64,000 bases of DNA from Bryobacterales bacterium (GCA_022824585.1 JAJDZN010000153.1:40095-104094), one strand, 5' to 3'. Shown: positions 18,441 to 28,918, numbered from the stretch's first letter. Program-made: numbers and translations. The notes: generated by a model from the sequence alone, not told the origin.

Positions 18441-21188
18441 TCAGCGGCCGAGCGACAGGACATTGGCGAAGATGCGATACGCTCCAGGGACGCTATACGG
18501 GAGCTGCCGGTGTACCGCATAGGCAAAATAGGTGTAGTGGCCCTTGCCGAACGGGGCCGTTAGCCATCCTCCGCTTTGGGGCTCCTGCCCCTTGTCCTGA
18601 GTCTCGATGAGGGGCACGTACGCACTGTCCCACTCAGAAAAGAACTTGGAGCCTCGCTGTTCAACCCAGTCGTCGAAATCCTCTGCCACGATCTTGTTGG
18701 GTCGCTGGAACACTGTATGGTCGGGAGCCAGGATGCGGACAGGCGAGTTCTCCTCGGAGACCTCCTCGGCGCGGCGCGGGAGATCGGCCGGGAAGGCGGC
18801 CCACTTGGCGGGAACGAATTCCTGCGTCTGGTAGAGGATGACCAGGTTCCCGCCAGCGCGAGCATAGTCGAGCAGCCGCTGGTTGTAGTTGATCAGGTCC
18901 GGGCGCACGGCATAGGCCCGCGTGCCCACCACGATCGCTCCATAGGCGCCCAGGTCTCCTGTGGCCAGTTCGTCGCTGCCCAGTAAGGTGACCTCGGCGC
19001 CCATCTGTTCAATTCCGCTTGGAACCTCGTCTCCGACGCCCATCACGTACCCGACCTGCATGGGGGAAGCGATCCGGACATCGACGCCTCGGACACGCGT
19101 CACTGAATCCCGGTAAATGTACCGAATGTCGTAGTCCCTGTGTCGGATCGCTTGGTATCCCTGGCGGTATTCCTGGCCTCCCGCCCGGGCAACCGCCTGC
19201 AGATCGTACGCACCCTCGCGCAGCCGGGGCGCATTGACCGAGAAGCTGAAGTTCCGGCGAGCGTTCGCTTGCGAGAACTCGAAGTCGTGCTTGCCTGGCT
19301 CGGCCGTCCATCCCTCCGGCAAATCCAGCGAAAGCTCGCCCTCGATGCCACCGCTCTGGTTATTGATCAGCTCCACTTGCACCGATACGGCGTTCCGGCG
19401 CGAGCCGAGCGGAACGATCAGATTGGCCGGGGACACGTTCACCGCGAGTGCCGGAACGACCTTCAGCTCCCGGAATTCGTATCCGTACGGAAGGTTCGCT
19501 TCCCGGCGATACACGACGGCGCTTGCGCGTACTGACTGGCCGCCGATGGTGTAGTCGAGTGCTGCCGTGAGGGCAGGCGCGCGCCCTGCGAGGTGCAAGT
19601 ATTCCGGATCCCGGACGGTGTAGCGGCTGTCATGGATCGATTCTCGCCGGAAGTAGCGCCTCGAAAGGTCCACGTCTCGAGGTGCCTCGACAGTGAACAG
19701 GGCTGCAAGCCTTTCGCCTGAATGGAATGCGGTGCCGGATTGGGAATCCCCTTCGACCCCCCATTCACCCGCGCCTTCGATCGAGATTCCCTGGGTCTCT
19801 ATCGGAAGGCTGCTGGGGTTGACCACCGAAACTTCCACGTGAAAGCGCTGGCCCGGAACAGCGGGCCCCATGGTGGCGAGAGGCGCGAACGGCGAATCCG
19901 GCGCTCCGGAATCGGGCGGTGAGGAAACGGCTCGGAACTGAAGTCCGAGAGCAGTGTTGATGGCGTCCTGGAACTGGCGCTGCTTGATTGCCAGCAGGAA
20001 GAGTGCCTCGTCCTGGCCTTGGGACAGGCGCATCGCCTCGCGCGTCGCGCTCAGGCCCTGCACCAAGAACGGCACGACCGCAGCTGGATTGCGCACGCTG
20101 TATGCCGCGACGGCATCATCGACGTTGCTTTCGATCTGCGAGAGCATCTCCGAAACACCCTCGGGGGGCTCGACACCCAATAGTTCATAGATCCCCGCGA
20201 CAGACGTATCGATCCCTGCGAAGAACCCAGTTTCCCGCTCGGGAGCGTCCACTTGGCTGCGCACTCTCTCGAAGTATTGGCGGTGTTCTCCTGAACGCTC
20301 GCGCCGACGGCCGCTGACTTGAGACCGCTGGAAGCTCAGTCCTAGGGCCGCGAACTCTTCGTAGCTCTCTCCAAGCCACGGGCTGAACGTCCCGGTATTG
20401 ACGTCGACATTCCAGCGGTGATCGGGAGGCTCGATGCTGCGGCCCGATGGGCGCCTCGAATGGAGATTGCTTCGATATAGCTTCAGTGGCTGCCATGGCC
20501 TGAGTCCCTCCGCGCGGATCTGATCCGGGAACCGGTCCGGATCGCCCGCTGCCTCGAACGCTTCCTGGGTCACGACTCCTGAAGTCTCGTGGTTGCCGTG
20601 TCCGTCTCTCGGGCCGCCGTAGAAGCGCGAGACGAGGACCAGGGGGCGATTGATCCGAATCACGCGCACGACATCCCGCAGGACGTTCTCTCGCCCCCAT
20701 TGGCGGAGCGCCTCGTCGAGGTTCTTGGAGTAGCCGTAGTCGATCAGCGTGGTGAAGTACTGATCATCTAGGCCGTAGTAGCGACCGGAAACGAGCAATT
20801 CCTCTGTTCGAATCAGGCCCAATCCGTCGAACAGCTCAGAACCGATGGCATTGGCGCCAGCCTCGCCGCGATTGAGCGTTAAGAGCGAAGTCCGCACGCC
20901 CTCGCCGCGGCCGAGGTACGTCAGGGTCCCTCCCTGCTCGTCATCAGGATGAGCGGCCGTGTAAAGGACGCTGGCCGTGGTCTGCAGCTTCATCATCTGC
21001 TGCCACAGGCCCGAAGCGCCCCGGTCCACGGAGAGGGCGTGGGGGCCGGTTCTAGATTCTGACAGGGTCAGAACCCGGTCCAGGCCGGATCCGGTCTGGG
21101 CGATCCCAGGCTGCGTCGATCCAGCCCAGAAGCAGGCCGCGGCCAACCCTGGGAGCGCCAGGGTATGGATACGAAGCCGAAGTCGCAT
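18441..21188 (-). CDS. PIG-L/LmbE-family deacetylase with C-terminal NEW3-like region
   Basis: AAHPDDEQGGTLTYLGRGEGVRTSLLTLNRGEAGAN; HGNHETSG; later Ig-like segment QVELINNQSGGIEGELSLDLPEGWTAEP. Start moved to MRLRLRIHTL (signal peptide). Confidence 0.88.
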   Translation of the reverse strand: MRLRLRIHTLALPGLAAACFWAGSTQPGIAQTGSGLDRVLTLSESRTGPHALSVDRGASGLWQQMMKLQTTASVLYTAAHPDDEQGGTLTYLGRGEGVRTSLLTLNRGEAGANAIGSELFDGLGLIRTEELLVSGRYYGLDDQYFTTLIDYGYSKNLDEALRQWGRENVLRDVVRVIRINRPLVLVSRFYGGPRDGHGNHETSGVVTQEAFEAAGDPDRFPDQIRAEGLRPWQPLKLYRSNLHSRRPSGRSIEPPDHRWNVDVNTGTFSPWLGESYEEFAALGLSFQRSQVSGRRRERSGEHRQYFERVRSQVDAPERETGFFAGIDTSVAGIYELLGVEPPEGVSEMLSQIESNVDDAVAAYSVRNPAAVVPFLVQGLSATREAMRLSQGQDEALFLLAIKQRQFQDAINTALGLQFRAVSSPPDSGAPDSPFAPLATMGPAVPGQRFHVEVSVVNPSSLPIETQGISIEGAGEWGVEGDSQSGTAFHSGERLAALFTVEAPRDVDLSRRYFRRESIHDSRYTVRDPEYLHLAGRAPALTAALDYTIGGQSVRASAVVYRREANLPYGYEFRELKVVPALAVNVSPANLIVPLGSRRNAVSVQVELINNQSGGIEGELSLDLPEGWTAEPGKHDFEFSQANARRNFSFSVNAPRLREGAYDLQAVARAGGQEYRQGYQAIRHRDYDIRYIYRDSVTRVRGVDVRIASPMQVGYVMGVGDEVPSGIEQMGAEVTLLGSDELATGDLGAYGAIVVGTRAYAVRPDLINYNQRLLDYARAGGNLVILYQTQEFVPAKWAAFPADLPRRAEEVSEENSPVRILAPDHTVFQRPNKIVAEDFDDWVEQRGSKFFSEWDSAYVPLIETQDKGQEPQSGGWLTAPFGKGHYTYFAYAVHRQLPYSVPGAYRIFANVLSLGR

Positions 21189-21367
21189 GGTATTTTCCTC
21201 GAACTCAGACCGACGGACGAATTCCCGCACGGCGCATTCAGTCTAGGCCCGGAATCCCGCCCCGTCCAGTCGCCCGCAGCGCTTTCGCCAGAGAGGGATT
21301 CGGGGCCCGCTCCGCCTCCCGATCCAATGCCGGTGGCGGGTATTCGGAGCCGTGCAACGTGCTCGGA

Positions 21368-22738
21368 CTAGGCCAGATGGTCCAGCAACGGAGCATGGGC
21401 TCGCTGGTACTCGAGCACCAGCTTCTCCGCGAGCTCGCGGCGCTCCACCAAGGGATTGGCGAAGAGCGCTTCGATGGCTAGGGAGCGCGAGCCCTCCAAC
21501 GCAGCCTCCACGGTGATGCGCTCGAATTCCTTGACCCGAAACAGCAGGTCCCGGATCTGGTCGGGCAGGCGCCCGGCAGCGAGAGGTCGAGCGCCGTTGG
21601 CGCTTATGGCGCAGGGTACTTCCACGGCAGTCGCACTATCGAGGTCCTGTATGGCCCCTTGATTTGCCACGTCGACAGGCATGACCCTCGCCTGATTGTT
21701 GTGGATCGCACCAATGACATCGAGCGCGATCCGCTCGTAGCCCGCCGCGCTCTGGTACAGATTCGCCCGGGCCTCGTCAACGCGGCCCGCTTCGAATGAT
21801 CCGCCTGTTTCGATCGCCATGTAGGAGGCGTTGCGGCGTGCGAGATAGAGGTCGTACGCCGCAAGGATTTTCCGCTCGTCTTGGCGGGCCTCGGCGACCG
21901 ACTGCATGAGAGGGCCCTCGAGTTCCCGGATAAGCCCCCCGCGGGTGTTTCCGGCCGCCACGGTCCTGCGGAATGCCTCTTGGGTGGAGTAGTAGTAGAA
22001 GAGGTACTCGGTAGGGAGAAGGCGCAAGGTTCGGAGGAACGATTTCGAGAACAGACGAAGGGGGTACGCCCGGTCCAACGCCTCGTCGGATGCCATCAGA
22101 TCCTGCAACACGTCCCGGCCGTGCACCAGAACCGCCCGAATCCAGCCCAGGTGATTCAGCCCGAGGTAGTCGAAGGATGCCGCTTCAAGCGGAACCTCCA
22201 GCGCTTCGGCCACATGGAGGAATTGCTCCCGCGGCGTGTCGCAGACTCCGATGCAACGGGCCGCAATCCCTTCGCGGATGAAGGCCTCGGCCATGATCCC
22301 GACGGGATTCGTGAAATTGATCATCCACGCCTGCGGCGCGCGCTCGGCCACTCGTCGGCCATAGTCCACAAGGACGGGAATCGTTCGCAGGGCGAGGGCA
22401 AACCCTCCGGGGCCGACGGTTTCCTGCCCGGGGAGGCCGTGCTCGAGCGCGATCTGCTCGTCGCGGACGCGCCCGCTGATTCCCCCCACCCGGATGCTGG
22501 AGACGACGAACGAGCACCCTTCGAGCGCTTCGTCCAATGACCGCGGCAGCGACACGCGAAGCTTGCCGCCGGAGCGTCGCGCCATGGCTTGGGAGATGCG
22601 TGCGATAGCCGCAGCTCGTTCCCTGTTGGTGTCGAACAGCGACAGCTCGTCGACTGCGATGCCCGTTCCTTCGCGGAAGAGGCCGTTGGTCACGAGCGGG
22701 ACCCTTACCCCGGCCCCTCCGATGATCGTAAGTTTCAT
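21368..22738 (-). CDS. Glycoside hydrolase family 4 (NAD-dependent 6-phospho-glycosidase type)
   Basis: MKLTIIGGAGVRVP (nucleotide-binding motif), NFTNPVGIMAEA, CIGVCDTP, DYLGLNHLGW. Confidence 0.9.
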   Translation of the reverse strand: MKLTIIGGAGVRVPLVTNGLFREGTGIAVDELSLFDTNRERAAAIARISQAMARRSGGKLRVSLPRSLDEALEGCSFVVSSIRVGGISGRVRDEQIALEHGLPGQETVGPGGFALALRTIPVLVDYGRRVAERAPQAWMINFTNPVGIMAEAFIREGIAARCIGVCDTPREQFLHVAEALEVPLEAASFDYLGLNHLGWIRAVLVHGRDVLQDLMASDEALDRAYPLRLFSKSFLRTLRLLPTEYLFYYYSTQEAFRRTVAAGNTRGGLIRELEGPLMQSVAEARQDERKILAAYDLYLARRNASYMAIETGGSFEAGRVDEARANLYQSAAGYERIALDVIGAIHNNQARVMPVDVANQGAIQDLDSATAVEVPCAISANGARPLAAGRLPDQIRDLLFRVKEFERITVEAALEGSRSLAIEALFANPLVERRELAEKLVLEYQRAHAPLLDHLA

Positions 22739-23709
22739 TCGTCTTCGGTTCCAGCAACCCGCTGACGCTCAAGCCCCTGGATCTGTTGGTCGAATTCCGA
22801 CCGGCTCGGCAGTGCATTCACGCCGCCCGGCAAGCGGGTCGACAGTCCGCCGCAGACGTTTCCTGCGAGAAGAGCCTCTTCCACAGACTTGCGCGCCATC
22901 CACGCGTGCAGGAACCCTCCGTTAAATGCATCGCCTGCCCCCGTGCTCTCGACCGCATTGACATTGATCGCTTCCGTGCAGATGGGTGGCGATGCGTTCC
23001 GTGACGCCAGCGCACCCGCCGCTCCCTGCTTGATGACCACAGTGTTGTCCGCATGGGAGAAATAGGCCAGCGCCTCCCGCGCCGATCCCGCACCTGCGTA
23101 CTTGCATGCCTCCATCTCGTTCAAGAACACCACGTCCAGTTCCCGGCAAAGGTCGCGGAAGGCCAGAGAGTGACCAGCCGCTGGATCCCAGCCGAGGTCC
23201 CAAGAAACCGTCGATCCGCCGCCCCGGAGTCGGCGGACCGCGCTGCGGACCGCGCTCCACGAGCTGGGCGTCAGCGCGAAATGGATGTGCCCGGAGCGTC
23301 CCATGCGATTGAGGATCCGTTCTTCGAGCAGGTGCTGCTCCACGGCTCGGCTGGCTCCGGGATAGGTCAGGAAGTAGCGATCCTCCCGCGTCGAGACTGC
23401 CACTGTGACCCCGCAAGTGAGATCCGGTCGAATCTGGGACAAGGAGCAGGACACACCGGAAGCCTCAAGCCGAATCCGAGCTTCTCCGTCCAAGACGGAG
23501 GAGCCCCAAACCGTGACCAGTTCTGTCGGTCGCCCGAGGCGAGCCGCCGCGGTGGCGGTAATCGCGGCGCCACCGCCGATCGAGATCGCGAAATCGTCGG
23601 TCTTGACTTCCTGGCCCAAGCTCGGAAGTGCTTCCAGATCCGAGAAGATCAGATCCGTGAAGAATTCTCCCGCGCATACCAGGCGGTCAGGATTAGCGGC
23701 GCCTGTCAT
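22735..23709 (-). CDS. PfkB-family carbohydrate kinase
   Basis: GGGAAITATAAARLGR and VNAVESTGAGDAFNGGFLHAWM signature; ATGA overlap with the GH4 gene. Confidence 0.9.
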   Translation of the reverse strand: MTGAANPDRLVCAGEFFTDLIFSDLEALPSLGQEVKTDDFAISIGGGAAITATAAARLGRPTELVTVWGSSVLDGEARIRLEASGVSCSLSQIRPDLTCGVTVAVSTREDRYFLTYPGASRAVEQHLLEERILNRMGRSGHIHFALTPSSWSAVRSAVRRLRGGGSTVSWDLGWDPAAGHSLAFRDLCRELDVVFLNEMEACKYAGAGSAREALAYFSHADNTVVIKQGAAGALASRNASPPICTEAINVNAVESTGAGDAFNGGFLHAWMARKSVEEALLAGNVCGGLSTRLPGGVNALPSRSEFDQQIQGLERQRVAGTEDE

Positions 23710-25555
23710 CCTGCTTCATCTCGACGATGAACCTGGTAGTCGCCGCGACTCTCCCGCCGATAGTTCGGTCTTCCTCGGCTTTCAGTTCCCGGTATCGCTG
23801 GAGCATCTGTCGGGCCTGTTGCGCTTGGCCGGTTCTCTGCAGCGCGAGTCCGAGCCGGTAGTGGCCCAAGACATGATCCGGGGCGAGGCGGACGGCCTGC
23901 TGTAGCGCCTCGATAGCGGCGGGCCAATCCTGAAGCTCGAATTGGATTTCGCCCAGCAGCAGTTGGGCTTCCAGGAAATGCGGGTTTTCCTGCGTCAGCT
24001 CGGCCAGTGTGGCAACCCGAGCCGCGACTTCGCCGGAGTCGCCGGACCGCGAGGACTGGCGGAGCGTCGCCAGCGCCTCGAAGTATCGAGCCAAGGGATC
24101 CGTCGGATCACGCTCGAGAAGCTGCCGAAATGAGAGCAGGGCGCTGTCGAAGGCCTCGTCCGACCGATCGAACGCTTGGGAGAGGAGGTGGAAGCCCATC
24201 ATCTCGTCAGGCCTCAGCCGCACAGCGTTCAGGAAGGCCTGCGTCGCCTCCTCGTACCGCGTCAGACCGAGTTCCGCTGCTCCCGTGCCGATCCAGAGGT
24301 TCCAGGAGTCGGGCATCGCCTCGAGGCCCTCGGAAAAAACCTGCGCCGCAGCCTCCCAGTTCCAGTGAGTCAGGAACTCGTACCCGAGCGCGAAGTAATT
24401 GTCGGCAGTGGGATCGAGCGCAACCGCCTTCTGGAAGTGTGTCACGGCCTCGAGGGGCTGACCCTGAGACTCGAGCAAGTCTGCCAGGAGCAAGTGGGCC
24501 TCAGACGTCTCCTGGAGGGCGAGTGCGGCCTTTGCCGCCTCGATGGCTTCGGGCAGCTTGCCAAGCCGGCTCTGAGCGACGGCCAGGTTGAAGCGGGCCG
24601 CGTAGGACGCCGGGAGCAGGCTTGTCACTGATCGGAGCAATTCCTCGGAATGCGCTACCAGGTCCTGGTTCAACAGCAGCAGAGCGAGCTGGAATTCCAG
24701 CCCTGGCTGCCCATCGAGCATCGGCCTGATTGCTCGCAAGACCTCGTCCGTCCGGTCGTCGCGCCCGAGCGCGCGATCTGTGAGTGCTCCTAGCAGGCGC
24801 AGCTCCGCTCGCGACTCCGCCTGACCTGCAAGTCGCTTCAGAAGCGAGTCTGTCGCCTCGTACTTGCCCAGCAAGAAACGACAGTAGGCGAGCTGATAGG
24901 CGTTCTGATAGACATCCGGCTGGATCGAGAGCGCCTCTTCCAGCCAAGGAAGAGCCTCTCCTGGCCGGCCCTGCTGCAGGAGGGTGGTCCCCAGATTGAA
25001 GGTTGCCGTCGGATGGTTCGGTTCCAGCTCCAGAGCGTGGCGAAACTGGCGCTCCGCTTCCGACGCTTCCCCAAGGCGCATCAGACTCGCGCCGAAGTTG
25101 GTGCGAAACCCGACCGACTGCGGCTGGAGCTCCACCGCCCGCCGAAAGTGCTGGTTGGCTTCTTCCGGCCTCCGGTTGAGGTCGAGGACAATCGCTAGCA
25201 AGTGCTGGATCTCGGCGACTTCCGGATGACGGCGCCCGAGAGGCTCGGCCTGCCGCAGAGCCGCCTCGTAGCTTCCCGCTTGAAAAAGCGCTACGGCTTG
25301 CTCGAACTCCCTGACAGACTCTGCGGGGATTCGCAGCTGCGGCGCCCCAACCAGCGGCAGCAAGCCGCCGAGCACCGCGAACGCAGCGCAGCAAGACCAC
25401 ACGGCTCGGCGGGCAAAGGCCTGATTGACGAGCCTGCAGAGTGTCCCGTCTTGGCTACCCTTGCACAGAGGAGCCAGCACGTTGTCAGTGTACGGTATCA
25501 GGCGTTCTGGGCCCTCTTCAGCCGGGCAGCAGGCGCTTGCGATGAGTTCGAGCAT
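23693..25555 (-). CDS. Tetratricopeptide repeat protein
   Basis: Multiple TPR units (HLLLADLLESQGQPLEAVTHFQKAVALDP, HYRLGLALQRTGQAQQARQMLQRYRELK); overlaps the PfkB start. Confidence 0.85.
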   Translation of the reverse strand: MLELIASACCPAEEGPERLIPYTDNVLAPLCKGSQDGTLCRLVNQAFARRAVWSCCAAFAVLGGLLPLVGAPQLRIPAESVREFEQAVALFQAGSYEAALRQAEPLGRRHPEVAEIQHLLAIVLDLNRRPEEANQHFRRAVELQPQSVGFRTNFGASLMRLGEASEAERQFRHALELEPNHPTATFNLGTTLLQQGRPGEALPWLEEALSIQPDVYQNAYQLAYCRFLLGKYEATDSLLKRLAGQAESRAELRLLGALTDRALGRDDRTDEVLRAIRPMLDGQPGLEFQLALLLLNQDLVAHSEELLRSVTSLLPASYAARFNLAVAQSRLGKLPEAIEAAKAALALQETSEAHLLLADLLESQGQPLEAVTHFQKAVALDPTADNYFALGYEFLTHWNWEAAAQVFSEGLEAMPDSWNLWIGTGAAELGLTRYEEATQAFLNAVRLRPDEMMGFHLLSQAFDRSDEAFDSALLSFRQLLERDPTDPLARYFEALATLRQSSRSGDSGEVAARVATLAELTQENPHFLEAQLLLGEIQFELQDWPAAIEALQQAVRLAPDHVLGHYRLGLALQRTGQAQQARQMLQRYRELKAEEDRTIGGRVAATTRFIVEMKQDDRRR

Positions 25556-25560
25556 CGGCG

Positions 25561-25566
25561 ACTATA
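25561..25566 (-). promoter_or_regulatory. Candidate -10 box (TATAGT on minus strand) 5 nt before ATG 25555
   Basis: Minus strand reads tatagt-cgccg-ATG. Confidence 0.45.
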
Positions 25567-25688
25567 CTGAACTCGTCTATAGCCGGGTCCTCACGCTGCC
25601 AAGGCCCACAGGGGAGGGCTGATACTTGTTGGAACGCGGGTGCTGACCCAGATCAGAGTCGTGACGAGAGGATGACCGCAACGGCAGC

Positions 25689-27470
25689 ATGCGAGCCACG
25701 CCCCGGATCCGTAGGCCGGTGATTTGCGTGCATCGCACAGGTTGTCACCTGCTGGCTGCAGCCGTCGCGTTGTCGGCCCATCTCGCTCCTTCGGTGCCAC
25801 GCCGGGCTTGGTCGCAACTGCAGTTCTTGGAATCAGCCGAAGCGGCTGGCCTGGGCGGGTTTCGACTGATCAGCGGCGATCAGGAGAAGCGCTACATCGT
25901 CGAAGCGAACTCTGCCGGGGTGTGTGTGATCGACTACGACTCGGATGATCGGCCAGATCTCTATTTCGTGAACGGCGGGCTCCTGGAGAGCTTCCGGGAG
26001 GGCCGCCCGTCCCGCGTCCGTCATGCCCTGTTCCGGAACTTGGGCGAGCGCCGGTTCGAGGAGGTCACGCAGGCGGCCGGAGCAGGAGGGAACGGTTACT
26101 GGGGCATGGGCTGTTCGGTGACCGACTACGACTCCGATGGCCTTCCCGATCTCTACGTCACGTCCTACGGTCCGAACCAGCTCTTACGCAACCAAGGGGA
26201 TGGAACATTTGCCGACACCACCGAGCACGCCGGCGTGAGCGATCCCCGGTGGTCGACCGGCTCGGCTTGGTCTGATGTCGACCTGGACGGCGACCTAGAC
26301 CTGTTCGTTGCCAACTACATTGAGCTGGACCCGGCCAATCTTCCGGAGCCGGGCAGTCCTGCCTACGGCTCGATGGGAGGGCCCGGCCTGGGCTGCAAGT
26401 ACATGGGCCTGCCGGTGATGTGCGGTCCGCGGGGACTCAAGGGCGCTGGGGACGCCTTCTTCGTGAACAGGGGCGACGGCACCTTTGAGCAAAGCTCCCG
26501 TGCCAGCGGCTTGGACGATGCGGAGGGCTATTTCGGCCTCGGGGCCCTCTTCGTGAATCTGGACGAGGACGGCCTGCCCGACCTGTTCGTGGCCAACGAT
26601 TCGACCCCCAACCTTTTCTACAGGAACCTGGGCAACGCGTCGTTCGAGGAACTCGGTCTCCTCTCGGGCCTGGCCTTCAACGCCCACGGAGTGGAGCAGG
26701 CAGGAATGGGAGTCGCTGCGGGAGACTATCTCAATCAGGGCCGGTTTGGCCTATACGTCACGCACTTCTCCGAGGAATACAACACGCTGTATCGGAACGA
26801 AGGCGAGTTCAACTTCTCGGATGTCACGACCCGGTCGGGCTTGGACCGACCGACATTGCCCTACGTCGGCTGGGGAACGCTGTTCGGAGACTTTGACAAC
26901 GACGGCTGGCTCGACATCTTCGTGGCGAACGGCCACGTCTTTCCGAGTGTCGATCAGCTCCGGGAGTCGTCCATTGCCCCGTACCGTCAGGAGAGCCTTC
27001 TGTTCCGGAATCTCGGGGACGGTCGGTTCGAGGAGCAGCCAGGCCTGCTGCATCTGGATCGCGAGCAATCCAGTCGCGGCGCGGCAAGCGCCGACCTCGA
27101 CGGAGATGGGAGGCTGGACGTGGTGCTCAGCAACATCGACGCCGCGCCAACTCTGTTCTGGAACGAAAGCACCAGCGAGAACCAGCACCTCCGGATCCGG
27201 CTCATCGGGTCGGGTTCGAACCGGCTCGCGCTGGGCGCTCAGGTCAGGGTCCGGTCCGGCGAGCTGCAGCAGCTGCGCGAAGTGCGGAGCGGCGGGAGCT
27301 ATCTCTCTCAGGACGAGTTGGTCCTGCACTTCGGGCTCGGCTCCCGTCCGAGGGCCGACTCGGTGGAGGTGCGCTGGCCTACAGGCGAGACATCGCTGTT
27401 GCGTGACGTCGCGGCAGGCGCGGAAATTACGATCCGCCAAGCGCCGAACGGACGAACGGCCATTCCCTGA
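25689..27470 (+). CDS. CRTAC1-family protein (FG-GAP/VCBS repeats plus ASPIC/UnbV domain)
   Basis: Repeated DYDSDGLPDLYV / DVDLDGDLDLFVANY / DFDNDGWLDIFVANGH and C-terminal LRIRLIGSGSNRLALGAQVRV...GSYLSQDELVLHFGLGSRPRADSVEVRWPTG. Confidence 0.92.
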   Translation: MRATPRIRRPVICVHRTGCHLLAAAVALSAHLAPSVPRRAWSQLQFLESAEAAGLGGFRLISGDQEKRYIVEANSAGVCVIDYDSDDRPDLYFVNGGLLESFREGRPSRVRHALFRNLGERRFEEVTQAAGAGGNGYWGMGCSVTDYDSDGLPDLYVTSYGPNQLLRNQGDGTFADTTEHAGVSDPRWSTGSAWSDVDLDGDLDLFVANYIELDPANLPEPGSPAYGSMGGPGLGCKYMGLPVMCGPRGLKGAGDAFFVNRGDGTFEQSSRASGLDDAEGYFGLGALFVNLDEDGLPDLFVANDSTPNLFYRNLGNASFEELGLLSGLAFNAHGVEQAGMGVAAGDYLNQGRFGLYVTHFSEEYNTLYRNEGEFNFSDVTTRSGLDRPTLPYVGWGTLFGDFDNDGWLDIFVANGHVFPSVDQLRESSIAPYRQESLLFRNLGDGRFEEQPGLLHLDREQSSRGAASADLDGDGRLDVVLSNIDAAPTLFWNESTSENQHLRIRLIGSGSNRLALGAQVRVRSGELQQLREVRSGGSYLSQDELVLHFGLGSRPRADSVEVRWPTGETSLLRDVAAGAEITIRQAPNGRTAIP

Positions 27471-28809
27471 GTCGGCGGGCTCTGAGCAAGTAGAGGCCGA
27501 CTCCCAGCGCCAGCACCAGCAGGCCCAGCGCCACAATGGTGACTCCTGTCGAGACGAGCACGAGGAGCCAAAGGACCATGGCCACCAGGCTCGGGATCGG
27601 ATACCCCCACATCTGGAACGGGCGGTGAATGTCGGGGCGGTAGGTCCGGATCAGCGTCACGGCAACAATCTGCCCCAGCACCTGGACGATGACCTGGATC
27701 ACGATGAGTGCCTGGATGATGTTGCCGAGATCAAGGAAGCAGAAAACCGTCGAGCCGAGGCCGAGCGTCAGCAGAGAGACATGCGGGAATCGCTTGGTCG
27801 GATGCAGCTTGCCGAACACCGAGAAGAACCTCCGGTCCCTGGCGGCCGCATACGGGATTCTCGAATAGCCGAGGAGCAGGGCGAAAACCGAAGCAGCCGA
27901 TGCCGCCAGAACGAGATAGGTGAGCAGGCTGGCGGCCCAAGGCCCGTAGACGATCTCCATGAAGTCCGAGACGACGTGTTGGGAGGCCATCGCGTCCGTC
28001 CACGGAACGACACCGAGGATCGTTGTGTTCAGGAAGATGTACAGCAGCGCCACGATGGCGATCGAGGCGATGACCGCGAAAGGAATATTCCGGCTCGGAT
28101 TCCTGACCTCTCCCCCCAAGAAACAGATGTTGTTGTAGCCGCCGTATCCGTAGATGCCGATCAGAGCAGCGCCTCCGAGGCCCTTAACGAAGCCCCACGA
28201 CCACGAGAAGGCCCCTTCAGGAACGTCCATGAGCAGCTCGCCCCGGATGTTGGGCAACCCGGACCCGATCACCCAGAGAATCGTACCTACAGCGACCAGC
28301 ATGAGGATGAACGAGAGCCGGCCGATGGTCTGGATCCCGCGGTAAAGCGCGAAGGTGATGACCAGGCACAGGCCCACGGCGATGAGCTGGATGGTCAGGG
28401 GCGAGAGTTCGGGCCCGAGGTACTGGGCGTACTGGGCGAACCCGACGGCTCCGGTCGCCACCGAGAGCGGCGCGGTGAAGAAGATCATCCATACGAAGAG
28501 AAACGACATCAGCTGGCCCATCTTCTGCGGGCCGTAGGCTTCCCGGAGGTAGACGTAGGAGCCTCCCGCTCCCGGCATCGCGGCGCCCAGCTCCGCCCAA
28601 ACCAGCCCGTCACAGACTGCCAGCGCAGCCCCGAGCAGCCACCCCAGCATGGCGTGCGGGCCGTCCATGGCGGCGATCAGGATCGGGATCGTGATGAAGG
28701 GGCCGATTCCCAGCATCTCGACCACGTTGGCCGAGATGGCTTCCTTCAGCCCTAGGCCTCGGATCAGGCCCGGTTCGCTATCTCCAAGGGAGGATGGTTC
28801 TGTCGGCAT
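27427..28809 (-). CDS. APC-superfamily amino acid permease
   Basis: Multiple TM helices; LGLKEAISANVVEMLGIGPFITIPILIAAM and GAAMPGAGGSYVYLREAYG are APC signatures. Confidence 0.9.
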   Translation of the reverse strand: MPTEPSSLGDSEPGLIRGLGLKEAISANVVEMLGIGPFITIPILIAAMDGPHAMLGWLLGAALAVCDGLVWAELGAAMPGAGGSYVYLREAYGPQKMGQLMSFLFVWMIFFTAPLSVATGAVGFAQYAQYLGPELSPLTIQLIAVGLCLVITFALYRGIQTIGRLSFILMLVAVGTILWVIGSGLPNIRGELLMDVPEGAFSWSWGFVKGLGGAALIGIYGYGGYNNICFLGGEVRNPSRNIPFAVIASIAIVALLYIFLNTTILGVVPWTDAMASQHVVSDFMEIVYGPWAASLLTYLVLAASAASVFALLLGYSRIPYAAARDRRFFSVFGKLHPTKRFPHVSLLTLGLGSTVFCFLDLGNIIQALIVIQVIVQVLGQIVAVTLIRTYRPDIHRPFQMWGYPIPSLVAMVLWLLVLVSTGVTIVALGLLVLALGVGLYLLRARRLREWPFVRSALGGS

Positions 28810-28875
28810 GTGCGCTCGACTTGCAGGTTCGCATATTCCGCGAGCGGACCTCGCGAAGCGGCCGAGACTCCCGGA

Positions 28876-28913
28876 CCGCCAGCCGCCCCGACGCGGGTCC
28901 GGGCGGCTGGCGG
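28876..28913 (-). terminator. Strong hairpin downstream of TonB-receptor gene
   Basis: ccgccagccgccc / gggcggctggcgg, 13-bp perfect stem, 12-nt loop, just after the stop at 28919 on the minus strand; no U-tract. Confidence 0.5.
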
Positions 28914-28918
28914 GGTTG

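Noticed and set aside
26746-28755. 669-aa plus-strand ORF
   Set aside because: Overlaps CRTAC1 and lies antisense to the APC permease; sequence is low-complexity His/Arg/Asp-rich as expected from antisense high-GC coding DNA.
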